From Bradyrhizobium diazoefficiens (GTDB lineage Bacteria; Pseudomonadota; Alphaproteobacteria; Rhizobiales; Xanthobacteraceae): a stretch of DNA of 64,000 nucleotides. Under the pieces are notes generated by a model. It saw only the letters and a program-made list of their open reading frames with translations, was not told the DNA's origin and did not search any database. A program made the position numbers and the translations under genes. Location of the stretch: assembly GCF_016612535.1 (NCBI RefSeq), contig NZ_JAENXS010000001.1:806001-870000 (forward strand), given 5' to 3'. This document shows, in pieces, positions 57,228 to 64,000 of this stretch (positions are counted from its first letter, which is position 1; each line of letters starts with the position of its first letter).

Positions 57228-57242
57228 CAAGAGCGAGGCGTC

Positions 57243-58094
57243 ATGACCGAGAAGCTCGACATCGATCATTTGCGGCAATGGATCGGCCGCAGCACGGAAG
57301 CCACCGATATCGTCACCGCGCAGCTCGTGATGGGCCTGCGCGCGACGCTATTCCAGGAGGTCGGCGAGCCCAAGGCGGGCGATGCCGCGCCGTTCACGGT
57401 GCATTGGTGCCTGGCGCAGCCGGTGTTTCCGATGTCGATGCTCGGCCCCGACGGCCACCCGACCCGTGGCGGCTTCCTGCCGCCGGTGCCGCTGCCGCGC
57501 CGGATGTGGGCCGGCGGCGAGATCGAGTTCCTGCAACCCTTGCGCGTCGGCGATGAATCGACGCGAACCTCGCGCATTGCCGACGTGCAGGTGAAGACCG
57601 GATCGACCGGAACGCTGTGCTTCGTCTCGGTCGAGCACAGCATCTCCTCGCCACGCGGCGCAGCCATCCATGAGCGGCAGGACATCGTCTATCGCGAGGT
57701 GACGAGCAGCGCGCCGGCAACGGCCAAAACCGCGCCGCCGCCACCGAAGGCGCAGCATCGCGAGACGCATGTGTCGGATCCCGTGCTGCTGTTCCGCTAC
57801 TCCGCACTGACCTTCAACGGCCATCGCATCCATTACGACCGCGACTATGTCACCAAGGTCGAGGGCTATCCGGGCCTGATCTTCCACGGGCCCTTGCAGG
57901 CGGCGCTCATCGTCGAGATGGCGGCAAAACTCCGCAGCGGCAAGCCGCCGAAGAAGTTTACCTATCGCGGCGTGCAGCCGCTGTTCGAGGGGTCAGAATT
58001 CTCCATCAACGCCAACGATGCCGGCGACAGCATGGAGCTGTGGACGGCGAACGCAGAGGGGCAGCCGACGATGAAAGGCACGGCGGTGTGGTAG
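57243..58094 (+). CDS. MaoC/HTD2-like hydratase
   Basis: The 283-residue protein resembles fused hot-dog hydratases (mesaconyl-C4-CoA or itaconyl-CoA hydratase type): GGFLPPVPLPRRMWAGGEIEF in the N-terminal half, and RYSALTFNGHRIHYD with FHGPLQAALIVEMA in the C-terminal half (catalytic Asn/His region). With the dehydrogenase and CoA transferase it forms a short dicarboxylic or branched-acid CoA pathway. Confidence 0.88.
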   Translation: MTEKLDIDHLRQWIGRSTEATDIVTAQLVMGLRATLFQEVGEPKAGDAAPFTVHWCLAQPVFPMSMLGPDGHPTRGGFLPPVPLPRRMWAGGEIEFLQPLRVGDESTRTSRIADVQVKTGSTGTLCFVSVEHSISSPRGAAIHERQDIVYREVTSSAPATAKTAPPPPKAQHRETHVSDPVLLFRYSALTFNGHRIHYDRDYVTKVEGYPGLIFHGPLQAALIVEMAAKLRSGKPPKKFTYRGVQPLFEGSEFSINANDAGDSMELWTANAEGQPTMKGTAVW

Positions 58095-58112
58095 AACACC
58101 GCTGCGTCCTCC

Positions 58113-58238
58113 CCGTCATTGCGAGCCAACGGGTCCGCGCAAAGCGCGGCCCGATGACAGGCTCCGCGAAGCAATCCAGACCTTTCCCGCGGCGACATTC
58201 TGGATTGCTTCGTCGCAAGGGCTCCTCGCAAGGACGGG
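58113..58238. repeat. REP-like inverted repeat before the decarboxylase gene
   Basis: The CGTCATTGCGAG arm and a degenerate inverted partner ending CTCGCAAGGACGG surround paired TCCAGA / TCTGGA segments. It separates the hydratase and decarboxylase genes. Confidence 0.65.
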
Positions 58239-58268
58239 GGATGGTAGCGCGCCAACAAACAACAGGGG

Positions 58269-59900
58269 ATGGAAACCATGTCCAAGAACGGCAAGACCGG
58301 CAGCAAGTCCGTCACCGTCAAGCAGGCCACGCTCGACCTGCTGCGCTCGTTCGGCATCAGACGCGTGTTCGGCAACCCCGGCTCGACCGAGCTGCCGTTC
58401 CTGAGCGACTGGCCCGATGACATCGATTACGAGCTGGCGCTCCAGGAAGCCTCCGCCGTCGGCATGGCCGACGGTTATGCGCAGGCGACCCGCAATGCCG
58501 GCTTCGTCAATCTGCATTCGGCAGCCGGCGTCGGCAACGCGCTCGGCAACATCTACACCGCGCATCGCAACCAGACGCCGCTCGTCATCACCGCGGGCCA
58601 GCAGGCGCGCTCGATCCTGCCGTTGCAGGCGTTTCTCTACGCCGAGCGCGCGTCCGAATTTCCGCGCCCCTATGTGAAGTACAGCGTCGAGCCGGCGCGG
58701 CCCGAGGACGTGCCGGCCGCGATCGCGCGGGCCTATTACACCGCCATGCAGCCGCCCTGCGGGCCGACCTTCGTGTCGATCCCGGTCGACGACTGGGCGC
58801 ATGCGGCAGCGCCGATCGAGGCGCGCAAAGTCAGCCGCGAGATCGGGCCCGAGCCCGACGCGATGAAAGCGCTGGTCGCAGCCCTCGGTTCCGCAAAACA
58901 CCCTGCCCTCGTCGTCGGCCCCGGCGTCGATCGCGCCGGTGCGGTCGATTTGATGGTGCGCGTGGCCGAGAAGGCCAAGGCGAGCGTCTGGGTCAGCCCG
59001 TTCTCGGCGCGCTGCTCGTTCCCCGAGCGGCATCCGCAATTCGCGGGCTTCCTGCATGCGTCACCGGCGCAACTCTCCGATGCGCTGCGCGAGCACGATG
59101 TCGTTGTCGTGATCGGCGCGCCCGTGTTCACATTCCATGTCGAGGGCCATGCGGCGATCTTCGATGGCGGCGCGACGATCTTCCAGATCACCGATGATCC
59201 AGACGCCGCCGCCGTGACGCCGGTCGGCACCAGCATCATCGCGACCATGAAGCCGGCGCTGGCTACGCTCCTCGACATGCTGCCGGAGAGCAAACGCGCC
59301 ACGCCAAAGGGACGCACCTTGCCGCTGGCGCCGCAGGCAGCCGATCCGCTGCCGGTCGAATTCCTGCTGCATTCGCTGTCTCAGGCGATGCCGGATGGCG
59401 CGTCGCTGGTCGAGGAAGTCCCGTCACATCGGCCAGCGATGCAAAAGTTCATGCCGATGCGCGGCCAGGACAGTTTTTACACCATGGCGAGCGGTGGCCT
59501 TGGCTATTCCCTGCCCGCTGCCGTGGGCATGGCGCTCGGCAAGCCGAACAGCCGCACGGTGTGCCTGATCGGCGACGGCTCGGCGATGTATTCGATCCAG
59601 GCGCTGTGGACCGCCGCGCAGCGCAACCTGCCGCTTACCATCGTCGTCATCAACAATTCCGGCTACGGCGCGATGCGCTCGTTCAGCCAGGTGATGCAGG
59701 TGAGGAACGTACCGGGACTGGAGCTGCCGGGGATCGATTTCGTGCGGCTGGCCGAAGGCATGGGCTGCCATGCCGTGCGCGTGAGCAAGGCCGCGGAGCT
59801 TGGCGAGGCACTGAAGCGCGGGATGGCGCACGAGGGGACGAGCCTGGTCGAGGTCGTCGTCGATTCGGCGGTGCCGGTGCTGTACGGGCAGAAGCATTGA
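58269..59900 (+). CDS. Benzoylformate decarboxylase-like TPP enzyme
   Basis: 543 residues; ATG 58278 is an alternative start with a better ribosome-site distance. The TPP motif GDGSAMYSIQALWTAAQRNLP and the activating Glu in ALQEASAVGMADGYAQ are present, and the active-site HSAAGVGNALGNIY is typical of benzoylformate decarboxylase (MdlC), with LVEEVPSHRP. It decarboxylates an aryl 2-oxo acid. It may be the last gene of the LysR operon or independent. Confidence 0.85.
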   Translation: METMSKNGKTGSKSVTVKQATLDLLRSFGIRRVFGNPGSTELPFLSDWPDDIDYELALQEASAVGMADGYAQATRNAGFVNLHSAAGVGNALGNIYTAHRNQTPLVITAGQQARSILPLQAFLYAERASEFPRPYVKYSVEPARPEDVPAAIARAYYTAMQPPCGPTFVSIPVDDWAHAAAPIEARKVSREIGPEPDAMKALVAALGSAKHPALVVGPGVDRAGAVDLMVRVAEKAKASVWVSPFSARCSFPERHPQFAGFLHASPAQLSDALREHDVVVVIGAPVFTFHVEGHAAIFDGGATIFQITDDPDAAAVTPVGTSIIATMKPALATLLDMLPESKRATPKGRTLPLAPQAADPLPVEFLLHSLSQAMPDGASLVEEVPSHRPAMQKFMPMRGQDSFYTMASGGLGYSLPAAVGMALGKPNSRTVCLIGDGSAMYSIQALWTAAQRNLPLTIVVINNSGYGAMRSFSQVMQVRNVPGLELPGIDFVRLAEGMGCHAVRVSKAAELGEALKRGMAHEGTSLVEVVVDSAVPVLYGQKH

Positions 59901-59907
59901 CGGTGCC

Positions 59908-59990
59908 GTAGCCCGAATGGAGCGAAGCGAAATCCGGGGCTGTCTCTTCGGGGGTGATTCCCGGATTGCGCTGCGCTCCATCCGAGCTAC
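59908..59990. repeat. Inverted repeat (GTAGCCCGAATGGAGCGAAG type)
   Basis: GTAGCCCGAATGGAGCG and CGCTCCATCCGAGCTAC are inverted ends of one element; a half copy is at 50652. Confidence 0.75.
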
Positions 59991-59996
59991 AAGATT

Positions 59997-60791
59997 CTAC
60001 TTCCCGAACTCCTCCCGCATCTTCGCCTGGATCTTGGCCATGCCGCCGATCCAGCGGTCGTAATTCTCGGTCTTCTTGCGCATGTAGCCGAGCACCTGGG
60101 GGTGCGGGAGGATCAGGAAGGTTTCCTGCTCGAGGCCGGCCAGCACATCCTTCGCCACCTGCTCGGGCGTGAGGTCGCCGTCGCCGGACTGCGGGCCCTT
60201 CGGGATCGAGCGCAGCATGTTGGTGTCGACGCCCTGCGGGCAGAGGATCGAGACCTTGATGTTGTGAGCCTTGTGCGAGATCGCGAGGTTCTCGGCAAAA
60301 CCCACCGCGGCGTGCTTGGTGGTGGAATAGGCCGGGCTGCCGACCTGCGACAGCAGGCCCGCGGCCGAGATCGTGTTGAGGAAATAACCGCCGCCGCGCG
60401 CCTTCATGCGGGGGACAAGATGCCGCGCCGCATAGACATGGGCCATGACGTGGATCGCCCAGCTACGCTGCCATGGCTCGTCGGAGGCACCGCCGGCATT
60501 CGCCGACATCGGATCGAAGCCGCCGCCGATGCCGGCGTTGGAGCAAAACAATTCGATCGGGCCGAACTGCCGCTCGGTCTCATCGATGACGTGCGAAACA
60601 TCTTTCTCCTGCGCAACGTCGCATTTGAAGGCCGCGCCATCCACCGTGGCGGCGACGGCCCGCGCATTCGCAGCGTCCATGTCCGCGACCACGACCTTGG
60701 CCGCCCCCGCCGTGTGAAAGGCCTCGCACAGCGCCTTGCCGATGCCGTTGGCGCCGCCCGTGACGACCACGACCTTGCCGGTCACCTGCAT
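59997..60791 (-). CDS. Short-chain dehydrogenase/reductase
   Basis: 264 residues with the SDR cofactor site VVVTGGANGIGKALCEAF, NAGIGGG, the catalytic Ser-Tyr-Lys set (ISAAG..., AYSTTKHAAVGF) and DMDAAN after strand 2, which suggests NAD preference. Substrate is unknown. It is convergent with the decarboxylase gene. Confidence 0.92.
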   Translation of the reverse strand: MQVTGKVVVVTGGANGIGKALCEAFHTAGAAKVVVADMDAANARAVAATVDGAAFKCDVAQEKDVSHVIDETERQFGPIELFCSNAGIGGGFDPMSANAGGASDEPWQRSWAIHVMAHVYAARHLVPRMKARGGGYFLNTISAAGLLSQVGSPAYSTTKHAAVGFAENLAISHKAHNIKVSILCPQGVDTNMLRSIPKGPQSGDGDLTPEQVAKDVLAGLEQETFLILPHPQVLGYMRKKTENYDRWIGGMAKIQAKMREEFGK

Positions 60792-60842
60792 GCGACGTCT
60801 CCTGTTTTCTTGATTTGTCTTATCCCGCTGCGCGGGACGCGC

Positions 60843-61538
60843 TCAGCTCAACACGAGGTCGAGCACCGCGGTATAGTGGCACGCCGCGCCGGCCAAGACA
60901 AAGCCGTGCCAGATCGCGTTCTGGAAACGCAGCCGCCGCCAGGCGTGGAAGATTACGCCGAGGCTGTAGAGAACGCCGCCCGCCAGGATGAAACCCAGCA
61001 CCAGCGCGGGCAGCGCCTTGACCACGGGGCCATAGAGCATCATCCCACTCCAGCCCATCACAAGATAGATGCCGACAGCGACACGGTCGAACCGGCCGGG
61101 ATAGCGAAGCTTCAGCACGATGCCGACGATCGCGACACACCAGACGCAGACCAGCAGCATCAGCGCGAACACACTGTCCTTCACCTCCAGGATGAACGGC
61201 GTGTAGGTCGCGGCGATCAGGAGATAGATCGCGGAATGGTCGAACCGCCGCAGCAGCCATTTCACCGGCGAGACCGGCCAGAGATTATAGGTCGCCGACA
61301 GCACCAGCATCGACAGCAGGCCGGCGACATAGATCGAGACCCCGACGATGTCGGTCGCATCGGCATAGATCGCCGCCAGCACCACCAGAACGGTCGCGGC
61401 GATGACGCCGGAGAGCACGCCGATGGCATGGATGATACCGTCAGCGATGACCTCGGCGCGGTCGTAGTTCCAGCCCATCGCATCGGCGGCGGCATGGACG
61501 GAGTTCGAGGCGAACTGTTTCAGCGTAAAGACGGGCAT
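60843..61538 (-). CDS. Haemolysin III (HlyIII/PAQR) family membrane protein
   Basis: 231 residues from ATG 61538, with seven predicted membrane segments. DGIIHAIGVLSG, the SATYNLWP... region (S/A-x-x-Y-N), RRFDHSAIYLLIAATYTPF and GFVLAGAACHYTAV hold the family's metal-binding His and Asp residues. The function in bacteria is not settled. Confidence 0.9.
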   Translation of the reverse strand: MPVFTLKQFASNSVHAAADAMGWNYDRAEVIADGIIHAIGVLSGVIAATVLVVLAAIYADATDIVGVSIYVAGLLSMLVLSATYNLWPVSPVKWLLRRFDHSAIYLLIAATYTPFILEVKDSVFALMLLVCVWCVAIVGIVLKLRYPGRFDRVAVGIYLVMGWSGMMLYGPVVKALPALVLGFILAGGVLYSLGVIFHAWRRLRFQNAIWHGFVLAGAACHYTAVLDLVLS

Positions 61539-61719
61539 GGCGGTCCGAAAGCGTCGATCAGTGTCCAATATTGGTCTTTCGCAGTTAACGCAGCGTTCAA
61601 TGGCTGCTTTGCCCAAGAAGGCGGTGGAAGTATGAAGCTTGATTTTCGTCAGGCAGTTGCCACTTTTGTGACTAGTCCATTTTGCGTATTTGCCCCGCCC
61701 GAGATCGATCAACGTTCAT

Positions 61720-63189
61720 ATGGCATTCAGTTTCCAGGATATGGTCGAAGAGGCGCGCCTGTCGACCCGGGCGCTGATCGACTATGGCGGGCACTTCTTC
61801 AACCCGACGGTGCGGCTTGGGGTCACCGGCCTGTCGCGGGCCGGTAAGACTGTATTCATCACCGCATTGATCCACGGGCTGACGCGCGGCGGCCGGTTTC
61901 CGGTGTTCGAGGCCTATGCCTCGGGCCGGATCGCGCGGGCGGACCTGGCGCCGCAGCCGGACGACGCCGTGCCGCGCTTTTCCTATGAAAGCCATCTGCG
62001 CGCGCTGATCGAGGCGCGGCGCTGGCCGAACTCGACGGTTGACATCAGCGAGCTGCGTCTCGTCATCGACTACCAGCGCCAGAACGGCGCCGACCGCACC
62101 CTGACGCTCGACATCGTCGACTATCCCGGCGAATGGCTGCTCGACCTGCCGCTGCTTCAGAAGAGCTTTGAGCAATGGTCGGCGGAGAGCCTGGCGCTGT
62201 CGCGCGAGGCGCCGCGCGCGCATCTGGCCGCGGACTGGCACGCGCATCTGGCAACGCTCAAGCCCGAAGCGCGCGAGGACGAGCAGGCGACGCTGACAGC
62301 CGCAAAGCTCTTCACCAATTATCTGCGCGCCTGCCGCGACGAGCGCTTTGCGATGAGCCTGCTGCCGCCCGGCCGCTTCCTCATGCCCGGCAATCTCGCC
62401 GACACGCCGGCGCTGACTTTTGCACCGCTCGACGTACCCGCAGGCCGGCAGGCGCCGGACGGATCGCTCTGGGCGATGATGGTGCGCCGCTACGAGGCCT
62501 ACAAGGACGTCGTGGTGCGGCCGTTCTTCCGCGATCATTTTGCCCGGCTCGATCGCCAAATCGTGCTCGCCGATGCGCTCGCCGCATTCAATTCGGGTCC
62601 CGAGGCGCTGCACGATCTCGAAGCGGCGCTCGCCGGCATTCTCGATTGCTTCCGCATCGGTCGCAGCACGTTCCTCACCAGCCTGTTCCGTCCGCGCATC
62701 GACCGCATCCTGTTCGCAGCGACCAAGGCTGATCATCTGCATCATTCCAGCCACGACCGGCTCGAGGCCGTGCTGCGCCGTGCCGTCACCCGCGCCGCGG
62801 CACGCGCGGAAGACACCGGGGCGAGCATCGATGTGGTGGCACTCGCCGCCGTCCGCGCCACACGCGAGGCGGAGGTCGCGCACGGCCGCGACAAATTACC
62901 CTCGATCCTGGGAACACCGGCCGCAGGCGAAAGCGCCGGTGGCGAGTTCTTCGACGGCAACACGGAGGTCGCGACCTTTCCGGGCGACCTGCCGCTCGAT
63001 CCCGAACCGCTGTTCAACGGCACCGATGCGTTTCGCGGATTGTCGACGCAAGCCGCCGAGAAAAGCGACTTCCGCTTCCTGCGCTTCCGTCCGCCAAAGC
63101 TCGAGCGCGAGGGAACGAACGAGCCGACACTGCCTCACATCCGCCTCGACCGTGCCTTGCAGTTCCTGATCGGAGACAAGCTCGCATGA
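61720..63189 (+). CDS. ycjX: YcjX-family (DUF463) GTP-binding protein
   Basis: 489 residues from ATG 61720. The Walker A is GLSRAGKTVFIT (about 37-48), and the LDIVDYPGEWLLDLP switch and TKADHL specificity motif (about 333-338) are present. YcjX is a stress-associated conserved P-loop protein, normally followed by YcjF as here. Its stop overlaps the next start as ATGA. Confidence 0.92.
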   Translation: MAFSFQDMVEEARLSTRALIDYGGHFFNPTVRLGVTGLSRAGKTVFITALIHGLTRGGRFPVFEAYASGRIARADLAPQPDDAVPRFSYESHLRALIEARRWPNSTVDISELRLVIDYQRQNGADRTLTLDIVDYPGEWLLDLPLLQKSFEQWSAESLALSREAPRAHLAADWHAHLATLKPEAREDEQATLTAAKLFTNYLRACRDERFAMSLLPPGRFLMPGNLADTPALTFAPLDVPAGRQAPDGSLWAMMVRRYEAYKDVVVRPFFRDHFARLDRQIVLADALAAFNSGPEALHDLEAALAGILDCFRIGRSTFLTSLFRPRIDRILFAATKADHLHHSSHDRLEAVLRRAVTRAAARAEDTGASIDVVALAAVRATREAEVAHGRDKLPSILGTPAAGESAGGEFFDGNTEVATFPGDLPLDPEPLFNGTDAFRGLSTQAAEKSDFRFLRFRPPKLEREGTNEPTLPHIRLDRALQFLIGDKLA

Positions 63190-64000
63190 ACGATCGATCC
63201 AAGCCGCGACGACCGGCGACGTTCCGGCTCGACGATCCCGGCGTCGTCGTCACCGAAGCGGACGAGACGAGCCGTGTCAGTCGCGCCACGATCCTGATCA
63301 CGCCGGAGCCCGATCCGGCCACGCTGCCCGTACCCGTCGAAACCGCGATTCCTGCGCGACGCGGCTTCCCCTGGGGCGCGCTGTTCTGGTCTGGCGTCGC
63401 CGGGTTGACGTTGCTCGGTACCGGGCTCGGCGTCGTGCATTTGATCGAGGATCTGTTTGCGCGCAGCGAGAGTCTCGGCTTTGTCGGGCTTGCGCTCGCC
63501 TTCGTCACCACGCTTGCGCTTGCAGTGGTGATCGGACGCGAGGCGTTCGGGCTCGCGCGTCTTGCGACGATCGAGAAGCTGCATCGGCGCGCCGCAGAGG
63601 TGCTCGCCAGCGACGATCGCAAGGAGAGCCGCGCCATCGTGCGGGATCTGATCGTCATCGCGCACCAGAATCCGCGGCTCGCGCGCGCCCGCGCCGCGCT
63701 GGAGAGCCATGCCGGCGAGATCATCGACGGCGCCGACATGATCCGCCTCGCCGAGCGCGAGCTGATGTCGCCGCTGGATGCGGAGGCGCGGCGGCTGGTG
63801 TCGTCGGCCGCGCAGCGGGTGTCGATCGTCACCGCCGTTTCGCCGCGCGCACTGTTCGACGTGCTGTTCGTGTTCGTGGCCTCGCTCCGGCTGATCCGTC
63901 AGCTGGCCCGCCTCTATGGCGGTCGGCCCGGCGCACTCGGCATGATCCGCCTGCTCCGCCACGTCATCGCCCACCTCGCCATCACCGGCGGCCTCGCCGC
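63186..64000 (+). CDS. ycjF: YcjF-family (DUF697) membrane protein, 3' end beyond window
   Basis: The frame starts at ATG 63186, overlapping the ycjX stop by four bases, and stays open to the window end (271 codons). Two membrane helices are seen (about 72-92 and 100-122), then a cytoplasmic stretch (LHRRAAEVLASDDRKESRAIV) and FDVLFVFVASLRLIRQLARLYGGRPG, typical of TIGR01620/YcjF. Confidence 0.9.
   Translation, partial: MNDRSKPRRPATFRLDDPGVVVTEADETSRVSRATILITPEPDPATLPVPVETAIPARRGFPWGALFWSGVAGLTLLGTGLGVVHLIEDLFARSESLGFVGLALAFVTTLALAVVIGREAFGLARLATIEKLHRRAAEVLASDDRKESRAIVRDLIVIAHQNPRLARARAALESHAGEIIDGADMIRLAERELMSPLDAEARRLVSSAAQRVSIVTAVSPRALFDVLFVFVASLRLIRQLARLYGGRPGALGMIRLLRHVIAHLAITGGLA

Overview
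The window looks like chromosomal DNA of an alphaproteobacterium of the Bradyrhizobium type. The proteins are Rhizobiales-like, the right half is GC-rich, and it is studded with short hairpin repeat families I associate with that group. This assignment comes from recognition, not a search.

The window has two halves. Positions 1 to about 33,065 look like the right-hand part of an integrative island: a tyrosine integrase (31403-32761) lies next to a 45-bp copy of the 3' end of a tRNA-Val(CAC) gene (33021-33065), with decayed genes beside it. None of the hairpin repeats common to the right of that point were noticed to its left. From 33,066 on the content is ordinary core chromosome.

The island carries the most interesting content. 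An 11-gene minus-strand operon (15804 to 4346) mixes all five coenzyme F420 biosynthesis genes (cofG, cofH, cofC, cofE, cofD), an NADPH:F420 oxidoreductase and an F420-type LLM reductase with dihydropyrimidinase, an N-carbamoyl-beta-alanine amidohydrolase-like enzyme and an NCS2 uracil-type permease. Nearby are an outer-membrane protein, a MocR regulator, a RutR-like TetR regulator, a proton-translocating transhydrogenase (pntA, pntA2, pntB), alanine dehydrogenase with a divergent Lrp regulator, (methyl)malonate-semialdehyde dehydrogenase and an omega-amino-acid:pyruvate aminotransferase. Together these make a reductive pyrimidine degradation pathway complete from uptake to acetyl-CoA, except that the usual dihydropyrimidine dehydrogenase is absent. 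My main hypothesis is that an F420H2-dependent LLM enzyme does the first reduction. NADPH from PntAB would reduce F420 through the NpdG-like enzyme. An 18-bp palindrome, TTTTGCC-N4-GGYAAAA, occurs at the operon promoter, between the outer-membrane protein and MocR genes, and upstream of a PAS/chemoreceptor-like gene, suggesting one pyrimidine regulon.

At the far left are two divergent exported or membrane genes with lysozyme-inhibitor-like domains: LprI/DUF1311 in a protein of more than 774 residues cut by the window edge, and Ivy in a membrane protein.

The core half holds a GreA-like factor, a haem peroxidase, an ABC-type binding protein, a methyltransferase, two TPP enzymes, an L,D-transpeptidase, a threonine-synthase-like enzyme, an M48 protease, a YjgN protein, two tandem P450s, a LysR-controlled acyl-CoA operon, an SDR, a haemolysin-III protein and a ycjX-ycjF pair. 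It also has a three-gene cluster (GTP cyclohydrolase II-like, DUF1688, uracil phosphoribosyltransferase-like; 44921-48122) matching the URC route of uracil catabolism, so this genome appears to encode two unrelated uracil degradation systems.
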